64,000 nt of DNA, taken from positions 5,799 to 69,798 of the forward strand of contig JAEDGZ010000010.1 of the NCBI GenBank assembly GCA_016297215.1, written 5' to 3'. Positions 16,414 to 25,897 of this stretch are shown one piece after another. Both the position numbers and the translations under genes were made by a program. The notes below the pieces were generated by a model, which was not told where the DNA came from, ran no database searches, and saw only the letters and a list, made by a program, of their open reading frames with translations. The stretch's first letter is position 1; each line of letters starts with the position of its first letter. The stretch comes from Paludibacteraceae bacterium (GTDB lineage Bacteria > Bacteroidota > Bacteroidia > Bacteroidales > Paludibacteraceae).

Positions 16414-17715
16414 ATGTATAAGAAACCGATTTTTGTCTTTCTTTTCGTTTGCGTGGGCGTGATGTCTGCGGCGGGTCAGAAACTCAGCGAGGTGCTGCAT
16501 CAGGCAGACGAGATGTCGCCATACGTGGCGATGTATTACCTGCGCGATATGCAGCAACTCTTCACCGAAGAGCCGAAGATTTATGCCAAGTTGGGAGATA
16601 TAGTCTATCCGTTAGTTGATACCAAGGACCCTATCACGGACTATCATGAGCGGAAGAACCTGCTTTACTCCGCTCGTTTATACTACGGTAACTGCCTGCA
16701 TTTTGCCAAAGACAAGAGTGCTTACCCGTTGCTGCCGGAGCGTATTCGGCAGATTAAGCAGCAAGAGCAGGAGACGGATAGTATCTACTGCCGCTTTAAT
16801 CGGCTGGTGGATGATTATAACCGTTGCGTATCGCTCTTCACGCAGATTATGGATAATCATAAGCGTGAGAAGACGGCGCACCTGCTGTTCTCCGAGGGGG
16901 ATAGTCTGCTGCTGGATAGTCTGCGGTCGTTGTCAGCAACGCTTCCCCAACGCATTGCGGATTACCAAGCGGTGCAGACGCGCGGAGAGGCGCGTTTTAG
17001 GTGGCTGCCGATAGACTTATATCGCTTGGATGGTTTGACCTATTCCAATTTCTTGGAGTCGGATATTGCTCTGTGGGACTACTATGGTTGGACGCAACAG
17101 TTCGCCGCGACCCAGCGTGCTATCTACGACCAACTCTATTGGGATATGCAGACGGACAGCATCTCCGACCGTTTGCTCAATCGTCTGCAGCAGGTGGACT
17201 ACGGGTCTGCGGTGCACGATTGGTTTATTGTGCGTCAGCAGACGCAGCAAATAGGTCGCGCGTGGGAGGAGTTGTCGGGGATAGACTCGATATCGACCAA
17301 CGAGATGCTGATGCACCTGCTTCTGCAGTCGGCGCGTCAACAGGCGATGGTTCAGCAGGCAGAGCAGGCTTTGCAGCGTCATCAGCAGAAGATGGATGAA
17401 GCGACCTTCTTGCGCTATGTGCCTTACTTCCGCAGTCAGCAGATCGGGTCTGTGGAGCAGGTGAAGCGTTTGGCGCAAGCGGATTATAACCAAGCGGCGT
17501 TGCTGCAACAGCAATTCGGTGCGCGGATAGTGCGGCTGTGCGAGGCGTATATGCAGGGAAAGACGGAGGAGCAACGCGCGGAAGAGGGGTTCCTCTCGCT
17601 GACGGGTGATGAAGTGGTGGCGATGCCGGTATCTGCAAAGGAGATGGCGGTGCTCACGGCGGAAGACGGCACGGGCGTGGTACGCATAGAAAGCGTGCGG
17701 ACGACGGGAGAGTAA
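16414..17715 (+). CDS. Exported alpha-helical protein of unknown function
   Basis: The 433-residue product has a signal peptide (MYKKPIFVFLFVCVGVMSAAGQ) and is otherwise predicted almost wholly helical, rich in Gln, Arg and Leu (RQQAMVQQAEQALQRHQQK), with no recognised catalytic motif. I do not recognise the family. It lies 219 bp after the OmpA-like gene on the same strand, and no promoter box is obvious between them, so a joint periplasmic or outer-membrane complex is possible. Confidence 0.7.
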   Translation: MYKKPIFVFLFVCVGVMSAAGQKLSEVLHQADEMSPYVAMYYLRDMQQLFTEEPKIYAKLGDIVYPLVDTKDPITDYHERKNLLYSARLYYGNCLHFAKDKSAYPLLPERIRQIKQQEQETDSIYCRFNRLVDDYNRCVSLFTQIMDNHKREKTAHLLFSEGDSLLLDSLRSLSATLPQRIADYQAVQTRGEARFRWLPIDLYRLDGLTYSNFLESDIALWDYYGWTQQFAATQRAIYDQLYWDMQTDSISDRLLNRLQQVDYGSAVHDWFIVRQQTQQIGRAWEELSGIDSISTNEMLMHLLLQSARQQAMVQQAEQALQRHQQKMDEATFLRYVPYFRSQQIGSVEQVKRLAQADYNQAALLQQQFGARIVRLCEAYMQGKTEEQRAEEGFLSLTGDEVVAMPVSAKEMAVLTAEDGTGVVRIESVRTTGE

Positions 17716-17745
17716 TGGACGATTTCTTTGGCTTTTATATTAAAC

Positions 17746-17856
17746 TTAACGTGCACTCGAAATAAGAAACTTATTACATCACAAACAACGATGATTCTTT
17801 TATGTCAACAAAAATTTCAAAAAATTATTCAGATATTTTTTCTTTAACGTTGTATA
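17746..17856 (-). mobile_element. MITE/IS end repeat (terminal inverted repeat plus conserved subterminal sequence)
   Basis: Starts with the terminal motif TTAACGTGCACTCGAAATAA, followed by the subterminal sequence shared, in opposite orientation, with copies at 25185-25363, 33136-33290 and 44644-44830 (aacaacgatgattctttta, caaaaatttc). It lies directly behind the transposase remnant at 17868-18108, so it is the right end of that IS element. Confidence 0.75.
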
Positions 17857-17867
17857 TAATAATGTAA

Positions 17868-18108
17868 CTATGCACTCATTTTTACCTGCAAATAGTTACA
17901 CTTTCCGATAGACTTATTGAACATATGGGCGGATCGTTGAGATTCGCCCATATTTCGTGTATTCCAACGATATACAGCCTCGTTAATATACCGCTGTATG
18001 TACTTATCACTCACATCGTAATTCTGCAATGACTTGTTTGCAGATGTGTTCGTTATTGAAATAAGAGGTAACGCTGTAGAGTGAGTCAAAGTTTTGGAAA
18101 TTGATCAT
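17868..18108 (-). pseudogene. IS1595 (ISXO2-like) transposase, internally deleted
   Basis: An ATG at 18106-18108 begins a typical IS1595-family N-terminus (SVTSYFNNEHICKQVIAELR) that stops at 18007. In an overlapping frame from about 18014 to 17868 comes the family's C-terminus (DKYIQRYINEAVYRWNTRNM and on to VKMSA, then TAG). The whole DDE core between them is gone. The remnant plus the terminal repeat at 17746 looks like the parent form of the MITEs in this window. Family assignment is by recognition of the two conserved ends. Confidence 0.7.
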
Positions 18109-18147
18109 ATTGAAGGTGTAGGTTTATACAGAGGTAAATCTACTATA

Positions 18148-18258
18148 ATATCACCAAAAATCCATATTTTGAAAATGAAATGGAGTATAAAAACGAAAAA
18201 AGTGGCTGATTTTTGCCACTTTTTCCTAAATGCCTAGGTCAACATGTATATCATTGCC
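18148..18258. repeat. 110-bp dispersed repeat, copy A (with terminator-like hairpin)
   Basis: About 88% identical to 25914-26022. It contains accaaaaatccatattttg, the hairpin AAAAAGTGGC...GCCACTTTTT and the end ctaggtcaacatgtatatca. Copy B forms one end of the inverted-repeat element at 25484-26021. Confidence 0.8.
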
Positions 18259-18731
18259 TTTTTGTTTGTGAATGGCTTGCAGGGGAGTCGGCGGGGAGCG
18301 AGATAGCGCCGCAGGCGATATATCGCGGCGGGAAAGGGCAGGCGCTCGTGTACTCGAGTATTACCCCGCCCCCTATCCTCCTCCCCGCTTGCGGGGAAGT
18401 TCATGCACCCGAATAGGGCGTATTAGAAGAGGTGATTGGGTTAAAAGTGTATAATTATGCGATTTTTGGTAATGAATTATTTGGCTGAATCGGAAAAATG
18501 TTGTATCTTTGCGGGCGAAAGGGAGGAATGCGTTTCCGAGAGTAGGAGAGAGAAATAGCAAAATGGTATGGCATGATTTTGTTTGGTAGCAGATTGATAT
18601 TTGGTGAGGACTCGGTTTGGTCTCGTTAAGACCCTTATACAACCCTTACTTAACCCTTACTAAATCTGCACGAGAACAAGAGGGAATGGGGATTGACATA
18701 TTGAAAGGAAAAGACGGAAAATTAAAACAAA
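18259..18731. other. Gene-free stretch: GC repeat, promoter and long leader of the S8 protease gene
   Basis: Holds a type-B GC repeat at 18364-18399 (ccccgcttgcgggg palindrome), a MITE-like fragment (tttttggtaatgaatta near 18463), a promoter box TATCTTTG at 18504-18511 and an approximately 215-nt leader. The leader carries an 11-mer array (aacccttactt) at 18621-18662 that recurs inverted at 31019-31061. No convincing gene was seen. Confidence 0.6.
18504..18511 (+). promoter_or_regulatory. -7 promoter box of the S8 protease gene
   Basis: TATCTTTG, about 220 nt upstream of the start codon, implying an unusually long 5' leader. Confidence 0.6.
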
Positions 18732-21125
18732 ATGAATATGAAAAAAGGATTACTTTGTGTATTGGCATTGAGCATGGTGATTAGTGGTCAGTGGTCAGTG
18801 GTCAGTGGTCAGAGCCATGTCGAGTCAAGCGGCGCTCAGTTGGACTTACAGAGCCGCGCGACGCTGCGTGAGATGAGGAGCAAACATATAGCGGACTTCG
18901 AACGACTGCCCTCTAAATCCCCCTTAAAAGGAGACTTCCGAACAGCAGGCGGGGATGCCTACGCACCAGGGCAAGGCGACGATTGTCGGATGGTGGGGGC
19001 GATGGTTCGTGTGAAAGAGGGGACTACACGGGAGCAGTTGGAGGCTGAGGGATTGCAGGTGCTTGGGTTGCGCGGGACAATTGCGCTGGTGTCGATGCCC
19101 TTAGACGAGGTGGAGACGATAGCCGCACAGTCGCGCGTGATTAGGCAGATGCAGTTGCCGCGCGCTGTGAAGCCGATGAATGATATTGCACGCGCCGTAA
19201 CAGGTGTGGATGTGATACACTCCGGCAAGGGCTTGCCGCAGGCATATACAGGTAAAGGCGTGGTAACGGGTATTGTGGATGCAGGGTTAGACCCTAATCA
19301 TGTGATGTTCAAGCGTGAGGACGGGACTTCGCGGGTGGAGTATCTGACGTATTACATACAAGATAACAGCAGTCAAAGCGGCATCAGCGGAGCATGGTTC
19401 AACCGCGCGACCATCAGCCAGTTCACGACGGATGACCCAACGACTTTCCACGGCACTCACACCTTAGGCACGATGGCAGGCGGTTATAAGGGGAGTTCAA
19501 AGGTAGCGAGTTTGTCAGACGGCAAAGCCACGGTAGCAACGAGTGCTAACCCGTATTACGGTATGGCAACGGAGAGCGATATCGTTGCCAGTTGTGGTAC
19601 GTTGCAGGACTTCTTTATTGCCCTGGGCATGGAGAGCGTGCTGGATTATGCCGACCAGATGAAGATGCCAGCCGTCATTAACCTATCGCTGGGTGGTACT
19701 ACTGGACCGCATGACGGAACGAGCATGATCAGCGAGTATATGGCGCTGGCAGAGAAGCAAGATAAGGTGATCATCTGCGTGGCAGCAGGCAACGAGGGCA
19801 ATCTGCCGTTAGTGGTGAGCGACACGCTGACGGAGGGGCAGACGGAGATAAAGTCGTTTATTCAGCCGATATACTCTTCCTATCCCGTTTATAATGATGA
19901 TGGTAGCGTGGCTTACACATACAAGAACTTGCGTACCGGGCAGGTGTATGTATATAGCAACGACAGCACACCGTTTACCATCAAGGCGGTGGTTTACAAC
20001 AAGAGCCGCGGAAAGATTGCTTTTCAGGCACCTTTCTCGCCGGACAATGAGAATGGGTCTATCTACTACGCTTCGGAAGGAATGGCACAAGATGGCGACT
20101 TGACGCATCCGAACTTCACGAAAGCGTTTAACGGATATGTAGGCGTAGGCGGCTTGGTGGATGAGTACTCGGGGCGTTATTATGCGATAGTGGACTATTT
20201 TGTGGAAGACGCGGCGACGAACGACGGCAGTTATACGCTTGGTTTTGTGGTAGATGGCGCGGCAGGGCAGCGTATTGACTGCTACTGCGACGGGTCGTTC
20301 TCAACGCTGACAGATGACGGTCAGGCAGGCTGGCAGACGGGTTCGAGCGATGGCACGATAAGCGATATGGCCTGCGGAGACGGTATTTTGGTGGTGGGAT
20401 CGTATAATTCGCGGACGGATTTTGCTTCGCTGGACGGGAAATCCTACACCTATGGCGAGGAGATGCCTGCGGGTAAAGTGAGCAGTTTTACCTCCTATGG
20501 TACAACAATAAACGGGAAGACACTGCCGGAGGTGTGCGCTCCCGGGGCGACGATAATCTCGGCGTTGAGCAAGCCTTATGCGGACTATATGGGGATTGCT
20601 TCTTATCCTGCTAACTTGCAAGCGTCTTCGAAGTCGGGTGCAGATACTTATTACTGGATGCAGTGTGTAGGCACGTCGATGGCCTGTCCGGTGGTTGCAG
20701 GGGGTATTGCACTTTGGTTAGAGGCAGACCCGACGCTGACGCTGGCGGACGTGAAGGACATCATCAGCAAGACCTCGCTTTGCGATGCGGATGTGAACGA
20801 CGACCCTCGGTGGGGGTATGGTAAGTTTGATGCGCTGGCGGGATTGAAGGAAGTGTTGCGAAGGAATGACATGGGCATGGGCATTGGCAGTGTGGCATCG
20901 GACGACAGCCAGTTGCTGGTTACGAGCGATGATTTGCGGCATTTTAACGTATTCCTCGGCGGCGCACGGCAGATGGAGGTGGCGGTGTATGATGTTGCCG
21001 GCAAGGAGGTGGCACGCTTTGCATCTCAAGGCGATGAGGCGGATATTGACGCTACGGGCTGGGCAGCGGGCACGTATGTGGTGCGCGTGAATGGGATGTA
21101 CAGCGGAAAGATGGTGGTGAGATAA
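18732..21125 (+). CDS. Secreted subtilisin-like (S8) serine protease with a T9SS sorting domain
   Basis: The 797-residue protein has the S8 catalytic triad Asp183 (GIVDAGLDPNH), His240 (FHGTHTLGTMAGG) and Ser649 (GTSMACPVVAGG), with a large insert between His and Ser. Its last 75 residues (MEVAVYDVAGKEVARF ... GTYVVRVNGMYSGKMVVR) are a type A sorting domain for export through the type IX system. The signal peptide and propeptide contain dispersed repeats in frame. The heptamer agtggtc three times (18783-18805) encodes SGQWSVVSGQ, and a ctctaaatccccc plus GC-palindrome block (18909-18970) encodes KSPLKGDFRTAGGDAYAP. It is probably co-transcribed with the LRR gene downstream. Confidence 0.92.
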   Translation: MNMKKGLLCVLALSMVISGQWSVVSGQSHVESSGAQLDLQSRATLREMRSKHIADFERLPSKSPLKGDFRTAGGDAYAPGQGDDCRMVGAMVRVKEGTTREQLEAEGLQVLGLRGTIALVSMPLDEVETIAAQSRVIRQMQLPRAVKPMNDIARAVTGVDVIHSGKGLPQAYTGKGVVTGIVDAGLDPNHVMFKREDGTSRVEYLTYYIQDNSSQSGISGAWFNRATISQFTTDDPTTFHGTHTLGTMAGGYKGSSKVASLSDGKATVATSANPYYGMATESDIVASCGTLQDFFIALGMESVLDYADQMKMPAVINLSLGGTTGPHDGTSMISEYMALAEKQDKVIICVAAGNEGNLPLVVSDTLTEGQTEIKSFIQPIYSSYPVYNDDGSVAYTYKNLRTGQVYVYSNDSTPFTIKAVVYNKSRGKIAFQAPFSPDNENGSIYYASEGMAQDGDLTHPNFTKAFNGYVGVGGLVDEYSGRYYAIVDYFVEDAATNDGSYTLGFVVDGAAGQRIDCYCDGSFSTLTDDGQAGWQTGSSDGTISDMACGDGILVVGSYNSRTDFASLDGKSYTYGEEMPAGKVSSFTSYGTTINGKTLPEVCAPGATIISALSKPYADYMGIASYPANLQASSKSGADTYYWMQCVGTSMACPVVAGGIALWLEADPTLTLADVKDIISKTSLCDADVNDDPRWGYGKFDALAGLKEVLRRNDMGMGIGSVASDDSQLLVTSDDLRHFNVFLGGARQMEVAVYDVAGKEVARFASQGDEADIDATGWAAGTYVVRVNGMYSGKMVVR
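18909..18970. repeat. In-frame repeat insertion in the S8 protease propeptide
   Basis: ccctctaaatcccccttaaa plus a degenerate GC palindrome (18945-18964, gcaggcggggatgcctacgc, then accagg). Both words are found elsewhere in non-coding DNA (16217, 25262; 11515, 45562). Confidence 0.65.
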
Positions 21126-21188
21126 GCCCCTATCAGACTCCCCTACAGAGGGGGAGAGATAATTAGAATAATCAGAAAACATGTGAAT

Positions 21189-24100
21189 ATGAAAACAAAC
21201 AAACTTTTTTCTATGCTTCGGGTGATGGCGGTGGCTGTGTGCCTTGGAGCGACGAATTTGCTCTTTGCTCGCGCTACGGCAGACGAGGAGCCGATTATCA
21301 CTATGACGACCAGCATCTACGAGTTGGCAGGTGCTAACAATCAGATTTCGCTGGTAATAGGTGCTGTGGAGGATATGTGGATTGATGTGGACTGCGGTTT
21401 TGGAGCGGAAGAGTATAAACTGAACGCTCTGGACACGGCGGGGACACTCATCTACTGCACGGTGGACAAGAATGCGACCATCAAGATTTATGGAGGGAAG
21501 CCAGAGGCGATAACATACATCAACGCAGAAGGTTGTTACCTGACGTCGGCGGACTTGACCAAACTGCCTAACCTTGATATCTTGAATCTAAATCACAACC
21601 AGTTGGCGGATATTGACCTAAGCAAGAACACGAAGATTCGCGCGCTCTATGTATCGGACAATCCGTTTACGGAGTCGACGCCGCTGGTGATAGGCGAGAA
21701 GGACTTGTTGATTATTCTGGAGATACCGATGGTGGACTATCTTGACCCCAACTTCGATTTGACGAAGTATCCGAAGATGAAGTCGTTTGACGCTTACTAC
21801 ACGCGCACGCTGACGAAGATAGACCCGACGAATTGCCCGGATTTACTGCAACTGACGCTTGAGATGACCGATGTGGCGAGCGTGGATGTAACGAAGAACC
21901 CGCACTTGCGTATCTTGAACGTGAGCGAGACGAAGATTACAGAGCTGGACTTGAGCCAAAACAAGGAGTTGCTGGAGCTGTATTGCACACATGTGTCGGG
22001 TTTTGTGAACAAGGGGGCGTATAAGTTTAAGACGCTGGATGTGTCGAACAGCCGTTGGCTGTATCGCTTGAACTGCGCGGGTAATGCGCTGACAGATTTG
22101 AAGTTATATCATCCTATGCCTAACGACTCGGCAGGTTTGGTGTCGCTGGATGCGAGCGATAACTACCTGACGCATGTTGATTTGTCAAATCAGAACTATC
22201 TAAACTACGTGCATATCCAGAACAACTGCATGGACTTTGCCACGTTGCCGAGAGACTCGGATGTATGGCAAGACTATCAGTACTCGCAGCGTGCTCTGCC
22301 GATGGAGCCGGTATATAAAGAAGGTGATACGATAGACCTTAGTAGTCGAGTGCTCCGCCGCGGCTTCCTGACGGAAGCGATTGTGTATGCTATCCCGATG
22401 AACACGACCGACTCGTTTGTATTGCTGGATACCTCTTATTACTCCTTCAACGACACGACCGGCATCCTTGTGTTGAAGAAAGCCTACCAAGACAGCGTGG
22501 TGATAGAGTATCGGAACGATGCATTCCCCAATGCCGACCTCTTCACAGAGCCGTTTATGGTGAAGACAGCGGCGGATTACGGGAAGCCGACGAAGGTGAT
22601 GAGTTTCACAAGTAATGACTATAATGTTACTAAGCTTTCTTTCTCGGTCGGTCTATACGGCGCGAGCGAGGAGAATCCGATTACATTCTGGGTGGATTTG
22701 GGTACCAATGAACAAAAACCGTTTGTAGCAACTTCGGAAACGACACCACTAACAGCCAATGTGAATGGCGCGAAGGGTTATGGTCCGATAGCGGTTTTTG
22801 TGCCCGATGGCACCAATATCTCCGCGTTGAGCATCAAGAATATATCTGTGTCCTCTATTGACCTCAGCCAATTGAATGGTTTGCGGGAACTGACTTTGTC
22901 GGGGACTTCGCTCTACTCCTACTCTCTTGATTTAACCTATAATCGTATGTTGGAGGTGCTTGACCTAAGCCACAACAACTTGACAACACTCAACCTTGAA
23001 GGCGAGAGCGACTACTTCAACAAGAATCTGCTCCATACGCTGGATATCAGTTATAACCAAATAGATAACACCGGATATTTGGCAGATAACTTCAAGTTGA
23101 GTCCGCTGTTGGCGATGCTGCATTTCAATGCTGCACACAATAAATTGGGCGATATAGACTTCTCGGATGCTGATAACCTGCTGACGCTGGACGTGTCGTA
23201 CAACAATATGGAGCGTCTTGATTTCCAGCACTGTACGGCACTTGACACTGTGCGTGCATCGAATAACTTATTGTCGGAGATTATTTTGCCGGAGGAGGAT
23301 AACATCCGCTATATGGATATTGCTGCCAACCAATTCACACTCGCCAACCTGCCGCGCCACAATGCCAAACTGACCGAAGCGGGCTATGTGTATGCACCAC
23401 AGAAAGACATACAGATTGCCACGATGGGTCCGTGCGCGGATTTAGGTGCGCAGATGGTTACTTTGGATGGGAAGAACACCCTCTTGACATGGTTTAAAAA
23501 AGACGGCACATCCTTGGTAAAAGGTAAGGACTACACACTCAATAACGGCTTCACTCGTTTCTTGAAAGAAGATTTGGATTCGGTATATTGCGAGATTACG
23601 CACCCTGCTTATCCCGCGTTTTCCGGCGATAAGGTACTGAAAACCACAAAGATGAAAGTGGCTGGTATGCCGAAGAACGTCATTGCTACTTTCGTAACAG
23701 CAAACGATGGTGATGCAGTTTCGCTCTCGCTGGCAGGGGCACAAAATGGAATGTCAATGTATATCGACTGGGAAGGCAATGGAAATGTGCAACAATACCT
23801 ATTGGAGACAGTGTACAAGTTGTTTGAAGCCACAACCTACAAGGGGGCTACGGTGAATGTTTATACCTACGAGTCGACTGATACCGTTACGGTGTTTAGT
23901 ATGAATGGGGCTACCTTGTCTTCGTTTGATGGATCGAAATTGTTAGCCAATATGCTGAGCGTTCGTAATGCCGGTCTCAAGCAGATTACTATGCCTGAAA
24001 ACAAAGAATTGTTGCGTGAGTTAAACCTATCGGGCAATGCGTTGAGCAGTTTCCCGATAAGCGATTTCCCGAATCTCTATTCGTTGGCGCTTTCGGACAA

Positions 24101-24827
24101 CCAACTGACGAGCCTCGACCTGAGCCAAAACGAATCGCTGAATGTGGTAGGTGTAGCCAACAATAGCATCCAGTCCGTAACACTGAAGAATCCTAATTTA
24201 TGGTTCTTGGATTTGAGTATGAACGAACTGACAACTATTCAGGTAGATACGACTACTACACCCCATTTGCAGCAGTTGGGACTCAGTTACAACAACTTGC
24301 ATACGTTGGATGTGGCTTCGTTGGACGAACTGCGAGTGCTTAGCATTACCAATAACTATTTTGATTTCAGCACATTACCCCCTATCCTGCCGCAATATAG
24401 TGTGTATAACTACAGCGGGCAAGCCATGCTAAATGTAGCACTGCAAGATGAAAAGATTATTGACCTGAGCAGTCAAGCTATGGTGGGGGATAGCGTAACT
24501 GTCTTCACATGGTATTTAGGGGAGCCTACCTTCAACTACGATACGTATGAGTGGGAAGGCGAAGTGCTGGAAGAAGGCGATGAATACACATTGGAGAATG
24601 GTGTTACTACTTTCCTGAAACGTTTTGACGAAGTGATATGCTTGCTGACTAATCCGGCATTCCCCGATGTGTATCTCTATACCAACTATTTTGATGTTAA
24701 TCAGTCGATGGGGTTAGAGAATGCAACAACCGAAGAACAGCGGGCCCGTAAGTACCTGCGCGATGGTGTACTCTACATCGAACGCAACGGTAAGACCTAC
24801 ACTCTGATGGGCGAATCTGTAAGATAA
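21189..24827 (+). CDS. Giant secreted leucine-rich-repeat protein
   Basis: About 1,212 residues from the ATG at 21189. A GTG at 21183 would add two residues, but the ATG mirrors the MKK start of the neighbour. A signal peptide (LRVMAVAVCLGATNLLFA) precedes three blocks of leucine-rich repeats (LPNLDILNLNHNQLADIDLS; LEVLDLSHNNLTTLNLEG; LYSLALSDNQLTSLDLSQNE) separated by beta-sandwich-like spacers that each contain a FLKE/FLKR-type segment. The C-terminus (RKYLRDGVLYIERNGKTYTL, then MGE) is a sorting-tail-like ending common in exported proteins of this phylum. A surface adhesion or binding role is inference. A hairpin terminator follows at 24846-24881. Confidence 0.88.
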   Translation: MKTNKLFSMLRVMAVAVCLGATNLLFARATADEEPIITMTTSIYELAGANNQISLVIGAVEDMWIDVDCGFGAEEYKLNALDTAGTLIYCTVDKNATIKIYGGKPEAITYINAEGCYLTSADLTKLPNLDILNLNHNQLADIDLSKNTKIRALYVSDNPFTESTPLVIGEKDLLIILEIPMVDYLDPNFDLTKYPKMKSFDAYYTRTLTKIDPTNCPDLLQLTLEMTDVASVDVTKNPHLRILNVSETKITELDLSQNKELLELYCTHVSGFVNKGAYKFKTLDVSNSRWLYRLNCAGNALTDLKLYHPMPNDSAGLVSLDASDNYLTHVDLSNQNYLNYVHIQNNCMDFATLPRDSDVWQDYQYSQRALPMEPVYKEGDTIDLSSRVLRRGFLTEAIVYAIPMNTTDSFVLLDTSYYSFNDTTGILVLKKAYQDSVVIEYRNDAFPNADLFTEPFMVKTAADYGKPTKVMSFTSNDYNVTKLSFSVGLYGASEENPITFWVDLGTNEQKPFVATSETTPLTANVNGAKGYGPIAVFVPDGTNISALSIKNISVSSIDLSQLNGLRELTLSGTSLYSYSLDLTYNRMLEVLDLSHNNLTTLNLEGESDYFNKNLLHTLDISYNQIDNTGYLADNFKLSPLLAMLHFNAAHNKLGDIDFSDADNLLTLDVSYNNMERLDFQHCTALDTVRASNNLLSEIILPEEDNIRYMDIAANQFTLANLPRHNAKLTEAGYVYAPQKDIQIATMGPCADLGAQMVTLDGKNTLLTWFKKDGTSLVKGKDYTLNNGFTRFLKEDLDSVYCEITHPAYPAFSGDKVLKTTKMKVAGMPKNVIATFVTANDGDAVSLSLAGAQNGMSMYIDWEGNGNVQQYLLETVYKLFEATTYKGATVNVYTYESTDTVTVFSMNGATLSSFDGSKLLANMLSVRNAGLKQITMPENKELLRELNLSGNALSSFPISDFPNLYSLALSDNQLTSLDLSQNESLNVVGVANNSIQSVTLKNPNLWFLDLSMNELTTIQVDTTTTPHLQQLGLSYNNLHTLDVASLDELRVLSITNNYFDFSTLPPILPQYSVYNYSGQAMLNVALQDEKIIDLSSQAMVGDSVTVFTWYLGEPTFNYDTYEWEGEVLEEGDEYTLENGVTTFLKRFDEVICLLTNPAFPDVYLYTNYFDVNQSMGLENATTEEQRARKYLRDGVLYIERNGKTYTLMGESVR

Positions 24828-24845
24828 TCCAATCAATAATCCGAA

Positions 24846-24888
24846 TGGAGCGATTCCGGATACATACTCCCGGAATCGCTCTATTTTT
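24846..24888 (+). terminator. Rho-independent terminator after the LRR gene
   Basis: Stem gagcgattccgg / ccggaatcgctc with a short loop, followed by tatttttg. Confidence 0.8.
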
Positions 24889-25045
24889 GTTATGCGAGAT
24901 AAAGTCAACAATTGTCCGTTTTTCGCATAAATACCCTCTACCTATAACCTCCGTTTATTAGGCGTTTATAACAAAATAGTAAGGTCTAAATAAGGTTCAT
25001 AACGGCGTTATACGGCTACAAAACCAATTGTCCAAATCACGTATG
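24889..25045. other. Gene-free stretch with a divergent 11-mer repeat
   Basis: AT-rich, no gene seen. agtaaggtctaaataaggtt at about 24979-24998 resembles the 11-mer array at 31019-31061 and, inverted, at 18621-18662. Confidence 0.45.
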
Positions 25046-25183
25046 TTTAATGTGGAGCTGATATAAGTAAATAAATTCTTTCAGCACTCAAAGTAATCAC
25101 TCTACGAGAGTTAGTGATTAGTTAGTGATTAGTTAGTGATTACCGAGCCTATCCGCTATTAATCTTATTTCGACACACGTTAA
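25046..25183. mobile_element. MITE copy with internal tandem repeat
   Basis: Left end tttaatgtggagctgatata and right end cttatttcgacacacgttaa are degenerate inverted copies of the terminal repeat TTAACGTGAGTTCGATATAA. Inside is a tandem repeat gttagtgatta three times (about 25109-25142). It abuts the next MITE. Confidence 0.65.
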
Positions 25184-25184
25184 A

Positions 25185-25363
25185 TTAACGTGAGTTCGAT
25201 ATAAGCGAGTTACTTCTGCACTCAAAGACTAATTTGATTTTTGGTAATGAATTACAGTCTCCCTTAAGGGAGATTTAGAGGGTCGTTGTTGGAAATTTTT
25301 GTTGAAATAAAAGAATCATCGTTGTTTTTGATGTCTATGTTTCTTATTTCGAGCAAACGTTAA
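25185..25363. mobile_element. MITE, complete copy (179 bp)
   Basis: Left end TTAACGTGAGTTCGATATAA and right end cttatttcgagcaaacgttaa form terminal inverted repeats. The right 80 bp match the DNA downstream of the IS1595 transposase remnant at 17746-17856. A ctcccttaagggagatttag word is embedded at about 25258-25280. Confidence 0.75.
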
Positions 25364-25566
25364 ATTAATGAATAATTATATAACAATTAACGAAGAATAG
25401 ATATCTGGACAATATATGGAGATTTATATTCAAATAATCGTGACCGTCTTTTTGTCTTAAAACCTTATGTTAACATAAAAAAAGCAATGATATACATGTT
25501 GACCCAGGTCAACTTAATAAATGTACTACAATTAAAAAACTATTCACTATAATTTAGAAAACAAAA

Positions 25567-25595
25567 GGAACCCACAAGACGTACTTGTGGGTTCC
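25567..25595. terminator. Bidirectional hairpin terminator
   Basis: Perfect 12-bp stem ggaacccacaag / cttgtgggttcc with loop acgta. T-rich runs lie on both sides. It would end the small minus-strand transcript. Confidence 0.75.
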
Positions 25596-25607
25596 AATTT
25601 TTATTAT

Positions 25608-25615
25608 TACCTTTG
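25608..25615 (+). promoter_or_regulatory. Possible antisense -7 box
   Basis: TACCTTTG on the plus strand, pointing into the small minus-strand genes. It could drive an antisense RNA; a chance match is possible. Confidence 0.3.
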
Positions 25616-25669
25616 CAATGTCAATTAGCATTACACTGATAAGTCCATGTTACTGATAGATGTATCAGA

Positions 25670-25711
25670 TTATACATCACTAAAATAGTAACTATAACCA
25701 TTCTTTATCAT
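25670..25711 (-). CDS. Putative 13-residue peptide overlapping the 47-residue gene
   Basis: The stop of the upstream small gene and this ATG overlap (TAATG), a coupling often seen in real operons. The peptide reads MIKNGYSYYFSDV and its stop is followed by an inverted repeat (gatgtat ... atacatc). Chance is a serious alternative for so short a frame. Confidence 0.25.
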   Translation of the reverse strand: MIKNGYSYYFSDV

Positions 25712-25854
25712 TATTTCCCATGCATTATTCTTTGTGCCACTTGGAATGCCAAAATTTTTGCTTCTTCTATAGAAACACCACCAATGACAGATGCTGATTC
25801 GTTTAGAATAATTTTCGGTTTACCATTTTCCATTATTACTTTATTCTTTTCCAT
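25711..25854 (-). CDS. Small protein of 47 residues, unknown
   Basis: The frame from ATG at 25852-25854 to TAA at 25711-25713 encodes a Lys-rich N-terminus and a C-terminal half (GGVSIEEAKILAFQVAQRIM) that looks like one amphipathic helix. A TATATTTG promoter box lies 36 nt upstream (25890-25897) and a hairpin terminator downstream (25567-25595), so it has the signals of a real transcription unit. No family recognised. It sits inside the inverted-repeat element. Confidence 0.5.
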   Translation of the reverse strand: MEKNKVIMENGKPKIILNESASVIGGVSIEEAKILAFQVAQRIMHGK

Positions 25855-25889
25855 ACAAATAAATAGTTTATATGTTTATAAATCTTTGG

Positions 25890-25897
25890 CAAATATA
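25890..25897 (-). promoter_or_regulatory. -7 promoter box of the 47-residue gene
   Basis: TATATTTG on the minus strand, 36 nt before the ATG. Confidence 0.55.

Noticed and set aside
18213..18454. Small plus-strand frames around the type-B GC repeat
   Set aside because: Their translations are dictated by the dispersed GC repeat and have no start signals.
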